From the NCBI GenBank assembly GCA_016935095.1, contig JAFGRO010000037.1, positions 1 through 48,545 of the forward strand: a stretch of 48,545 bases of DNA. The letters are read 5' to 3'. The DNA comes from Candidatus Woesearchaeota archaeon (lineage in GTDB: Archaea > Nanobdellota > Nanobdellia > Woesearchaeales > GW2011-AR15). Positions 34,829-42,912 of this stretch are shown in pieces. Below the pieces are notes generated by a model. The model was not told where the DNA came from. It saw only the letters and a list, made by a program, of their open reading frames with translations, and made no database searches. Numbering within the stretch: position 1 is the stretch's first letter; every line of letters starts with the position of its first letter. The position numbers and the translations under genes are program-made.

Positions 34829-37453
34829 ATGGACTCAAAACAAAGAAGGGAATTACTGAAATTCATTCATGAATTAAGGGATTTCAAAGGCAGGCATACC
34901 TCTCTTGTTTCAGTATATATTCCTGCAGGATATGACCTGAATAAGATACTTAATCATTTATCTCAGGAGCAGGGAACTGCAACAAATATAAAGGATTCCA
35001 CAACAAGAAAAAATGTAATTGATGCCCTGGAGAGGATGATCCAGCATCTCAGGTTATATACAAGAACACCTGAGCACGGGCTTGCTGTTTTTTCAGGAAA
35101 TATAGCTGAAAGAGAAGGCCAGCAGGATCTCCAGGTGTGGAGCATTGAACCGCCAGAGCCGCTTAAATTCAGATTATACAGATGTGACAAGACATTTATT
35201 CTGGATGCACTAAGTGAAATGGCTGAGAAAAAAGACACATACGGCTTGGTTGTAATGGACAGGAGAGATGCAAGAATTGCCCTGTTGAAAGGAAAATCAA
35301 TTATTCCTCTGGATAAAACAAGCTCAGCTGTCCCAGGAAAGTTTAAGGCTGGAGGCCAATGCTGTATAAAAGATACATCAGTCCAATTATCTGATGGTTC
35401 TCTTCCAAAAATTGAAATTGTTCATAATCCAAATATAGTTAGTTCTGTTATGATTAAAAACAATTTATCAATTCAGGAATCAAACATAACAGATAAATGG
35501 AATAAAAAAAAGAATCAAATTTACAAAATTGTTACTAAATCTCCAAGATTAGAATTACAGTCTTCTAAGGATCATGTTTTTTTTGTTGTAACATCTTCAG
35601 GTATAAATGAAATACCTGCCAAAGAACTAAAAGAAGGAGATTTTTTAATTATGCCAGAAAAAATGGATATTAAAGGAAGAATTCAAAAAATAAATTCAAA
35701 AAAATACTATAATTCATTTATTATAAATAAAAAGGGTCAAAAATTATTAATTCAAAAGAGATTGGATAAAGGTTTGTTACAAAGACAATTAGCAAAAAAA
35801 GTAAATGTAACTCAAACAACAATTTCATCATATGAAATAGGAAAATTGAATTCCAATAAAACTTCTATAAAAAAAATTTGCGACGAATTGAATATTAATT
35901 TCAAGGATTTCTTAGAAAAATATACTCAACCAAAAGGTCATCAAGGCTCAAATATTAAACTACCAAAAAAAATTGATGAAGATTTTGCACAATTCATAGG
36001 CTATTACATAGGTGATGGCTCAATCGAAACAGATAGAATTACTTTTTTTGAACAAAACAAAGAAGTTGCTTTATTATATAAAAATAAGTTTGATAAATAT
36101 TTCAATATCACTTCTTCATATAAATTTAGAAAATCAAAGAATTATCATCAGTTGAGATTTACAAGCAGACCATTAGTAAGATTAATCAAAGAAGAATTTC
36201 CTGAAATAAAGAAGGCTAGAAACTCAGAAATCCCTGTAAGAATACTACAGTCTCCAAAAAAGATAATTGCATTTTTTTTGAAAGGATTTTTTGATGCTGA
36301 AGGTTACTGTACTTTTGAAAGAGGTTTAGCTCTTGGAATAAATAATAAAAGACTGATTCACCAAATTCAGCTTTTGTTGTTAAGATTTTCAATTATTTGT
36401 TCAATTTATGAATATGATAATAAAAAAAACAACTACACCAACAACCATAGATTTTCTATTGATATAACTGAAAAAAAATCAATTAAATTGTTTAAAAAAT
36501 ATATTGGATTTACTTCTAAACAGAAATATAAAAGACTGGATAATTTATTAAAAAAGAAATCAGACAGAAGCAATGTACGACAAATTATTGTTTCAGGAAG
36601 TAAAATCAGAAAGATTATTGAAAGGGCAGGCTATAATCTTGAATTATTTCCAAAAGTAAATAATTTTTTTAGAAATGAAAGAATGATGAGCAAGCAGACT
36701 TTTAAAAGGTCAATATTAGCCTATGTTAAGGATAAAAAATTACATAAACAATTATCTGAGATTTACGAAATTCCTCTTTTACCTGTAAAAATCAGTAAAA
36801 TACAAAAAATAAAGAGAACTGTTGAGATGGTAGATATCTCTGTAAAAAACCAAAATTTCTTTGCAAATGGGATTCTTGTTCATAACTCTTCTCAAAGATT
36901 CGAGCGTTTAATTGAGGGCGCAGCAAAAGAGTTCTATAAAAAAGTCGGAGAGTATATGAGGGTTAATTTTCTTGAGAATAATAAGGACATTAAAGGGATT
37001 ATTGTTGGAGGCCCAGGAAGGACAAAAAATGAGTTGATTGACAAAGGAGACATCACCGACCAGGTAAAAAGAAAAATAATTGCAGTCAAAGACTTAAGTT
37101 ATACTGGTGAATTTGGCCTGCAGGAATTAGTTGATAAAAGCCAGGATGTTTTGTCAGATGAGGAAATTGCAACTGAAAAAGGGATAATGCAAAAATTCTT
37201 TAATCTACTTTCTACAAAGCCTAAAATGGTTTCTTATGGTCTTTCTGAGACAAAAAAATGCCTTGAAATGGGGGCTGTGGATACTTTGCTGTTAAGCGAG
37301 GAATTAGATGAAAACACAATAGAACAGTTTGAGAAAACAGCAAATGAGCTTGGGAGCAATGTTGAAATAATTTCCACAGAAACCCGTGAAGGCGTACAAT
37401 TAAGGGATATGGGTAAAGTTGCTGCTGTTTTAAGGTATGAGATTGACAGTTAA
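34829..37453 (+). CDS. prf1: Peptide chain release factor aRF1, intein-containing precursor
   Basis: Exteins MDSKQRRELLKFIHELRDFKGRHTSLVSVYIPAGYD...GKFKAGGQ / SSQRFERLIEGAAKEFYKKVGEYM; start at 34829 preferred over 34781. Confidence 0.95.
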   Translation: MDSKQRRELLKFIHELRDFKGRHTSLVSVYIPAGYDLNKILNHLSQEQGTATNIKDSTTRKNVIDALERMIQHLRLYTRTPEHGLAVFSGNIAEREGQQDLQVWSIEPPEPLKFRLYRCDKTFILDALSEMAEKKDTYGLVVMDRRDARIALLKGKSIIPLDKTSSAVPGKFKAGGQCCIKDTSVQLSDGSLPKIEIVHNPNIVSSVMIKNNLSIQESNITDKWNKKKNQIYKIVTKSPRLELQSSKDHVFFVVTSSGINEIPAKELKEGDFLIMPEKMDIKGRIQKINSKKYYNSFIINKKGQKLLIQKRLDKGLLQRQLAKKVNVTQTTISSYEIGKLNSNKTSIKKICDELNINFKDFLEKYTQPKGHQGSNIKLPKKIDEDFAQFIGYYIGDGSIETDRITFFEQNKEVALLYKNKFDKYFNITSSYKFRKSKNYHQLRFTSRPLVRLIKEEFPEIKKARNSEIPVRILQSPKKIIAFFLKGFFDAEGYCTFERGLALGINNKRLIHQIQLLLLRFSIICSIYEYDNKKNNYTNNHRFSIDITEKKSIKLFKKYIGFTSKQKYKRLDNLLKKKSDRSNVRQIIVSGSKIRKIIERAGYNLELFPKVNNFFRNERMMSKQTFKRSILAYVKDKKLHKQLSEIYEIPLLPVKISKIQKIKRTVEMVDISVKNQNFFANGILVHNSSQRFERLIEGAAKEFYKKVGEYMRVNFLENNKDIKGIIVGGPGRTKNELIDKGDITDQVKRKIIAVKDLSYTGEFGLQELVDKSQDVLSDEEIATEKGIMQKFFNLLSTKPKMVSYGLSETKKCLEMGAVDTLLLSEELDENTIEQFEKTANELGSNVEIISTETREGVQLRDMGKVAAVLRYEIDS
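35360..36886 (+). other. Intein (509 aa) in aRF1 with XRE-type HTH and LAGLIDADG endonuclease
   Basis: N-term CCIKDTSVQLSDGSLPKIE (block A), splice block B-like LELQSSKDHVFFV, LAGLIDADG motifs FIGYYIGDGS and FLKGFFDAEG, C-term NFFANGILVHN|S. Confidence 0.95.
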
Positions 37454-37485
37454 TTTTAAATCATCTTTTATAATTTTAATTAATC

Positions 37486-38142
37486 ATGTCCATTCTAATA
37501 GACAAATCATATCAGGAACTTTACAACAAAGAATGCCCTTATGGAACTTCTCTCAGATACTCAAAAGCATTTAAAGGCTATAATGCCAATGTCTGGTATA
37601 ACAAAATAGAATTAAAATTCAGGTTAAGCTTCAAATGGAAAGATGTTTCTCCTGAAATTAAACGCGGATTAATTCAAAGCCTGCTTAACAGGGTTTTCAA
37701 AACCAAAATAAATACAATCTATATTGATATGTATAATATTTTTTTAAAAAAAGTCCATCTTGCTATTCCTAAAACAACTATAAATCCTGTTCTTCTGGAA
37801 TCATTTAACAGAGTCAATGAAAAATATTTTCAGGGAATGGTTCTAATGCCTAATCTTGTGCTGGGAAATGAATCAATATCAAAGCTCGGCAGTTATGATT
37901 ATGGTACTGATTCAATAACTATCTCAAAAATCCTGGTAAAAGAACAATTATTAATGGATTATGTAATGTACCATGAAATTCTGCATAAAAAGCTAAAATT
38001 CAAAGATAAAAACGGGAGGTCTTATCATCACACAAGAGAATTCAAAAAAAGAGAAAAGCAGTTTGAAGATCCTGAAATTGAGGATAAATTAAAGAAATTC
38101 TTAAAAAAGCATAGATTCAAAAGAATTCTGAGATTCTGGTAA
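37486..38142 (+). CDS. SprT/M48-like zinc metalloprotease-fold protein
   Basis: 218 aa; DYVMYHEILHKKLKF (HExxH) and YHHTREFKKREKQF. Confidence 0.7.
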   Translation: MSILIDKSYQELYNKECPYGTSLRYSKAFKGYNANVWYNKIELKFRLSFKWKDVSPEIKRGLIQSLLNRVFKTKINTIYIDMYNIFLKKVHLAIPKTTINPVLLESFNRVNEKYFQGMVLMPNLVLGNESISKLGSYDYGTDSITISKILVKEQLLMDYVMYHEILHKKLKFKDKNGRSYHHTREFKKREKQFEDPEIEDKLKKFLKKHRFKRILRFW

Positions 38143-38243
38143 AATCAATAAAATTTATATAATCCCTGTTAAACATTCTATTAAATAAATATTTCCCTCG
38201 CAAACTTTATAAATCCCAACCAAATCCTTAAGGGTGATATATA

Positions 38244-38642
38244 ATGGCCGAAACAAAATTAGCAAGTGTCGGAAGTCTTAAAAAAGGGAGTTATGTTGTT
38301 TTGGAAGGTGCCGCATGTGTTGTCACCAACACACAGACCTCCCGTCCTGGAAAACACGGTCATGCCAAGACAAGGGTAGAGGCAGTGGGCATTATTGACG
38401 ATAGAAAACGCCAGGTGGTTATGCCTGGTCACGATAATGTTGAAGTTCCTATTATTGAAAAAAAAACAGCCCAGGTGTTAACAGTACAGGAAGATACTGC
38501 CAATGTAATGGACTCATCTACTTATGAAACATTTGATATGAAAATCCCAAAAGAACTTCAAGGAGAGGTCAATGCTGGTGTAACTATACTATATTGGGAA
38601 ATACTCAATGATAGAATAATGAAACAAATAAAAAATGAATAA
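38244..38642 (+). CDS. eif5A: Translation initiation factor aIF5A (hypusine site PGKHGHAK)
   Basis: 132 aa; VVTNTQTSRPGKHGHAKTRVEAVGIID. Confidence 0.96.
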   Translation: MAETKLASVGSLKKGSYVVLEGAACVVTNTQTSRPGKHGHAKTRVEAVGIIDDRKRQVVMPGHDNVEVPIIEKKTAQVLTVQEDTANVMDSSTYETFDMKIPKELQGEVNAGVTILYWEILNDRIMKQIKNE

Positions 38643-38685
38643 AATTCATTTTTTAGTGCACTAAAAAACACAAGAGGTATTTTTT

Positions 38686-38847
38686 ATGGTTAAATTCCCA
38701 GAAGCTGATGAAAGGTGGTTTAAGAATACTTATGTTTGTAAGAAATGTAAGACTAAGACTAAAGCACCTACTTTAAAAGTCTTGGCAGGTAAGATTAGTT
38801 GCAAAAAATGTGGCAGACATAGTTTCAGGCCGCTAAGAAAAAAATGA
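38686..38847 (+). CDS. rpl40e: Ribosomal protein L40e (missed by the ORF track)
   Basis: MVKFPEADERWFKNTYVCKKCKTKTKAPTLKVLAGKISCKKCGRHSFRPLRKK*; CxxC..CxxC zinc ribbon; stop overlaps next start (ATGA). Confidence 0.85.
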   Translation: MVKFPEADERWFKNTYVCKKCKTKTKAPTLKVLAGKISCKKCGRHSFRPLRKK

Positions 38848-40088
38848 GGTTTTTATTTAATTTTATTACTCCCTTTTTTAACTGGATTTTTAACAATATA
38901 TGGGTTGTTCTATTTTATTCTGTTGTCGGATTGCTGATTTACTTAAACAGGAAAAAATTCGAGATACAGGCAAAAATAATTGCACTTTACAAGACAAAAA
39001 TCGGGATCAAATTTATTCAGAGGTTCGGGGAGAAATACAGAGAATTAATAAAAATAATATCATATATCGGAATAGGCATTGGATTTATAGGCATGATTTA
39101 TGTCTCATTCATTGTTGTCAATAGTTTTGCAAACCTGTTTTTTAAACCAGAGGCGCCGGCGGCATTTTCCCCTGTTATTCCAGGAGTCAAAGTTCCCGGG
39201 TCAGAAATATTTTTTCCGTTCTGGTATACAATAATATCAATATTCGTTGTTTCTGTTGTTCATGAATCTGCCCATGGATTAGTTGCAATAGCGCATAAAG
39301 TCAAGGTCAGGTCCACAGGCATCTTGTTTTTAGGGCCGTTTATAGGTGCTTTTGTTGAGCCTGATGAAAAAAAATTGAAAAAACAAAGCGATATTGTGCA
39401 ATATTCAATCTTTTCAGCCGGTCCGTTTTCAAATATTCTGTTCGGGATATTGGTCCTGGTATTGCTTGGCAATATAATAAACCCTTTAATGGGCAGTATG
39501 TCAGTTACAGAAGGATTTTCATTTTACGCAATTACTCCTTTTTTGCCTGCATTTAATGCCAGTGTCCCTGCAGCCACGGTGTTTACGCATTTAAATGGGA
39601 TTAAGATAAATTCAGAAAAAGATTTTTTAAATGCCCTTGAAAACATAAAACCGTCTGAAACAGTGAAAATCTCAAACAATGAATTAAATTATGAGTTCAA
39701 GGCTATTGAGCATCCGCAAAATCCAGGCAAAGCACTAATAGGTATAACCGGCTCGCAAACAGGACAGATTATTAATATCCATAAAAGCAAAGAGCTTGTG
39801 AATAGTGATTTATTATCCAAAATAATATTCAGTGCACTCGATATAATCTCTAATCTCTTATTCTGGATGTTTGTATTAAGCATGGGCATCGGCATTGCTA
39901 ATTTATTGCCTCTTGGTCCGGTAGACGGCGGAAGAATGCTGCAGATTGTGCTTTATAAATTAATCCCAGACAAAAAAAAAGGAAACAACTTATGGATCAA
40001 AATAAGCTTAATAACCCTGTTTTTAATAATTCTTTCTTTTATTATTCCCTTAATCAGAGAAGTCCTGAAGTCAATAAAAATATTTTGA
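38844..40088 (+). CDS. Site-2 protease family (M50) intramembrane metalloprotease
   Basis: 414 aa; VVHESAHGLVA (HExxH), LLPLGPVDGGRML, multiple TMs, PDZ-like insert. Confidence 0.9.
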   Translation: MRFLFNFITPFFNWIFNNIWVVLFYSVVGLLIYLNRKKFEIQAKIIALYKTKIGIKFIQRFGEKYRELIKIISYIGIGIGFIGMIYVSFIVVNSFANLFFKPEAPAAFSPVIPGVKVPGSEIFFPFWYTIISIFVVSVVHESAHGLVAIAHKVKVRSTGILFLGPFIGAFVEPDEKKLKKQSDIVQYSIFSAGPFSNILFGILVLVLLGNIINPLMGSMSVTEGFSFYAITPFLPAFNASVPAATVFTHLNGIKINSEKDFLNALENIKPSETVKISNNELNYEFKAIEHPQNPGKALIGITGSQTGQIINIHKSKELVNSDLLSKIIFSALDIISNLLFWMFVLSMGIGIANLLPLGPVDGGRMLQIVLYKLIPDKKKGNNLWIKISLITLFLIILSFIIPLIREVLKSIKIF

Positions 40089-40127
40089 TTCAATACTTTT
40101 AAATTTTCAGAATATATTCTGGTTAAT

Positions 40128-40853
40128 ATGATTACACTTGTTTTGATTGAAAGCGAGAACTCAGGTAACCTTGGAGCAATCGCAAGATCTATGAAAAATT
40201 TTGATTTAAGCAGACTAATATTAATTAACCCTAAAACAGACCATCTGAATGACGAAGCTCTCGGCAGGGCAAAGCATTCAAAAGAAATTTTAAAAAAAGC
40301 CATTATCAAAGATTATTCTTATTTTACAGAACAATCAAAAGATTCTATTTTCAAAGATTTTGATTTAATTATCGGAACAACATCTGTTCTCGGCTCAGAT
40401 TATAATATTCCAAGGCTGCCTTTAACTCCTGGAAAATTAGCAGAAACGCTTGATTTTAATAAAAAAACTGCCCTTGTTTTTGGCAGGGACGGCTCTGGTT
40501 TAAATAATGAAGAAATCAGGAGATGCAATCTCGTTGTTACAATACCCTCCTCAAAAAACTATCCTGCCCTGAATATCAGCCATGCTGCTTCAATTGTTTT
40601 TTATGAGCTTTATAAAATACATGGAAAAAATAAATTAAACAACCATATTGCTTTAGCATCTGCTAAAGAAAAAGAAGTTATTCTTGAAAAAATAACTAAT
40701 ATTCTTGATAAGCTTGAATTCCAGACAAAAGAAAAAAAACAAACCCAGAAACTGGTCTGGAAAAATATTGTGAATAAAGGATTTTTAACAAAAAGAGAGG
40801 CTTTTGCACTGCTCGGATTTCTCAGGAAACTTGAGGAAGTTCATAGGGGATAA
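40128..40853 (+). CDS. SPOUT tRNA/rRNA methyltransferase, TrmJ/TrmH-like
   Basis: 241 aa; ESENSGNLGAIARSMKNFDLSRLILINP, LVFGRDGSGLNNEEI, IPSSKNYPALNISHAASIVFYEL. Confidence 0.92.
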   Translation: MITLVLIESENSGNLGAIARSMKNFDLSRLILINPKTDHLNDEALGRAKHSKEILKKAIIKDYSYFTEQSKDSIFKDFDLIIGTTSVLGSDYNIPRLPLTPGKLAETLDFNKKTALVFGRDGSGLNNEEIRRCNLVVTIPSSKNYPALNISHAASIVFYELYKIHGKNKLNNHIALASAKEKEVILEKITNILDKLEFQTKEKKQTQKLVWKNIVNKGFLTKREAFALLGFLRKLEEVHRG

Positions 40854-40860
40854 TGGTCAG

Positions 40861-41460
40861 TCATCCGCAATTAAATTCCTCAATTATCAATGCCTTGTTT
40901 TTGCATGTTATTTTTTTATTATCCCTGTAGACTATCGGAATAAAAGATATGCTATCTAATTCACCATTCTCATCAGGAGAATAACTAATCAGTTTAGGGA
41001 ATATATCCCCTGATTTAATAACTATCTTCTCATCTATGTCATTACTCTTTTTTTCTTTACCTTTTATTTGTATACGCATCTCACTTATATCTATTTGTCC
41101 TGAATTTTCAACAGGAACCTGTATTTTCATCTCATTTCCCACTATATTACAAAAAATGCTCTTGTCCCGGTATTCATACAAAGAAATTTCAACATCACTG
41201 CAGACAGGATTGGGCTGGAATATTCTTATCCTGTCTTTTAACCCTATGAAGATTATTCCAATGATCAATAAAACCGCAATGCTTATCAGCACAACCATTG
41301 CTATATAGATTTTATTAAACTTTGAATTAAGGCTTTCAAATGCATCATCAATAATATGCTCAGGATACCCGTGTTTTTTCAGGTGTGTTATTATTGCCTC
41401 GTCTTTATATCCCTTGGTTTTTACATCCCTAATGTATTCAACAAGCTTTTTATTTACCAT
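40861..41460 (-). CDS. Single-TM protein with N-terminal SHOCT-like helical hairpin
   Basis: 199 aa; KKLVEYIRDVKTKGYKDEAIITHLKKHGYPEHIIDDAFESL then TM. Confidence 0.6.
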   Translation of the reverse strand: MVNKKLVEYIRDVKTKGYKDEAIITHLKKHGYPEHIIDDAFESLNSKFNKIYIAMVVLISIAVLLIIGIIFIGLKDRIRIFQPNPVCSDVEISLYEYRDKSIFCNIVGNEMKIQVPVENSGQIDISEMRIQIKGKEKKSNDIDEKIVIKSGDIFPKLISYSPDENGELDSISFIPIVYRDNKKITCKNKALIIEEFNCG

Positions 41461-41779
41461 TTTCTTTGCTGAGATATTCTTTTATACGGGAATAACCTTT
41501 TGGCTTGGCATTTTTTCCAAGGACATAATATACTTTTTCTGCTGTTTCACCCCATGAATAATCCCCTTTTTCTTTTTCTATTTTCTCTATTTTAAATTCA
41601 CCCAGGGTAATGCCTTTGTTAAGATGATAATAAATAGACCTTAAAGTTATTTTGGGAAAAACAGCCCTATATATCTTGTAAATGTCATATCCATACCCTT
41701 TTCCGAGATAATAAAGAATTTCTATTATATTCTGCCTGATTACAGAATAAGTTGGCCTGCCTCTTTTTTCAAACCCCAT
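41450..41779 (-). CDS. Winged-helix (PadR-like) transcriptional regulator
   Basis: 109 aa; IRQNIIEILYYLGKGYGYDIYKIYRAVFPKITLRSIYYHLNKGITLGEFKIEKIEK. Confidence 0.65.
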   Translation of the reverse strand: MGFEKRGRPTYSVIRQNIIEILYYLGKGYGYDIYKIYRAVFPKITLRSIYYHLNKGITLGEFKIEKIEKEKGDYSWGETAEKVYYVLGKNAKPKGYSRIKEYLSKENGK

Positions 41780-41829
41780 GACTAATTTTAATTGCCAAAA
41801 GTTTAAATAATTTTCTATAAGGAAATAAA

Positions 41830-42606
41830 CTATTCAGAAACACATGTTTTATTATTAAAGTAAGATTCAATCAGATTTTTCGTTGCAGGAAACAAGTTTT
41901 TAGGAATTGTATCTTTTGTAAACCATTCCCATTTCTCCCATTCTTCAGGTATTAAAACTTTAGGTTCTCCATCTATCTCTGCTATTACTCCAATTCCGAT
42001 ATAATGATTTCCTAAGGCATAATTTGCATTAACACAAATAATCCTGTAATTAGTCACGTTACAATCAAACTCCTGTTTTATGTTTCTTTTAACTGTATCA
42101 CTTATTTTTTCTCCGAATCTTATATCTCTTCCAGGCACACCATAAACCTGCTTTCCATTATAACTCCATTTTTTTGTTAATAATCCCAGAAGGATTCTAT
42201 TCTTTTTAGCAACTAAAATATCAACATTTATTTTAGGATTAAAGTATTTAGCTTTTCCTTTAACAAGCCCAACCAGTTTTTCAATAACATTTGAATAAGT
42301 TGTGCAATTTAATTTTGCTATTTTTTTAATTACAATCTCTTTACTTATTGTGATTAGTCTATTAACTTTTATTCTGCTTTTGAGAGGAAGTTTACCTTGC
42401 TCTAAATTTTGATTGTCAATAATTATAGAATATTTTTCTTCTTTTAATCTTGAAGTAATCTGACAAACAAGAATATCCTCGTTTAATTTGTTTTCGATAC
42501 TATTTGATAGAACAAGAACTGGCCTTTTTTTGACTGAGCTTAGATCTGATAAAGGAAAGGGTACAATTAAAATATCTCTTTGTTCAACATTTATCCCAGA
42601 TTTCAT
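41830..42606 (-). CDS. MazF/PemK-like toxin domain fused to NUDT15-like Nudix domain with degenerate Nudix box
   Basis: 258 aa; N-term EQRDILIVPFPLSDLSSVKKRPVLVLSNS...CQITSRL; C-term VDILVAKKNRILLGLLTKKW..VYGVPGRDIRFGEKISDTVKRNIKQEFDCNV...GNHYIGIGVIAEIDGEPKVLIPEEWEKWEWFTKDTIPKNLF. Confidence 0.82.
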   Translation of the reverse strand: MKSGINVEQRDILIVPFPLSDLSSVKKRPVLVLSNSIENKLNEDILVCQITSRLKEEKYSIIIDNQNLEQGKLPLKSRIKVNRLITISKEIVIKKIAKLNCTTYSNVIEKLVGLVKGKAKYFNPKINVDILVAKKNRILLGLLTKKWSYNGKQVYGVPGRDIRFGEKISDTVKRNIKQEFDCNVTNYRIICVNANYALGNHYIGIGVIAEIDGEPKVLIPEEWEKWEWFTKDTIPKNLFPATKNLIESYFNNKTCVSE

Positions 42607-42850
42607 CTTCTTTTAAATTCCAATCTTTTGCTAAACTTTTTTCAGCTAATATCATCCCTCCATAAATTTCTTCATTGATTCTATAACTTTTTAGCAATGC
42701 ATTTGCAATATCTTCTTCTTTTTTTACTAGAATCTCATTACCAGTATCAATTAATACAAGTTTATCTCCTCTTGAAATTTCATATTTTTTTCTGATTTTT
42801 TCTGGGATTACAATTTGTCCCCGAGAGGATACATTAACAGTTTCTATCAT
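42584..42850 (-). CDS. AbrB/MazE-type antitoxin
   Basis: MIETVNVSSRGQIVIPEKIRKKYEISRGDKLVLIDTGNEILVKK; ORF track begins 42901 but ATG 42850 is the natural start; overlaps toxin start by 23 nt. Confidence 0.85.
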   Translation of the reverse strand: MIETVNVSSRGQIVIPEKIRKKYEISRGDKLVLIDTGNEILVKKEEDIANALLKSYRINEEIYGGMILAEKSLAKDWNLKEDEIWDKC

Positions 42851-42861
42851 TTCAACAAAAG

Positions 42862-42875
42862 TAAGTATATACTTA
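42862..42875. promoter_or_regulatory. 14-bp perfect palindrome TAAGTATATACTTA 12 nt upstream of the antitoxin start (candidate operator)
   Basis: Read directly; TATA-like CTTATAAATAAG lies immediately upstream on the minus strand. Confidence 0.6.
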
Positions 42876-42912
42876 TTTATAAGTTTATCGCTTTTTAACA
42901 ATTTTTATTAGT

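Noticed and set aside
35360-36886. Interruption of aRF1 considered as a frameshift, intron or insertion element
   Set aside because: Frame is continuous, splice-junction residues (C1...HN|S) and LAGLIDADG motifs identify an intein
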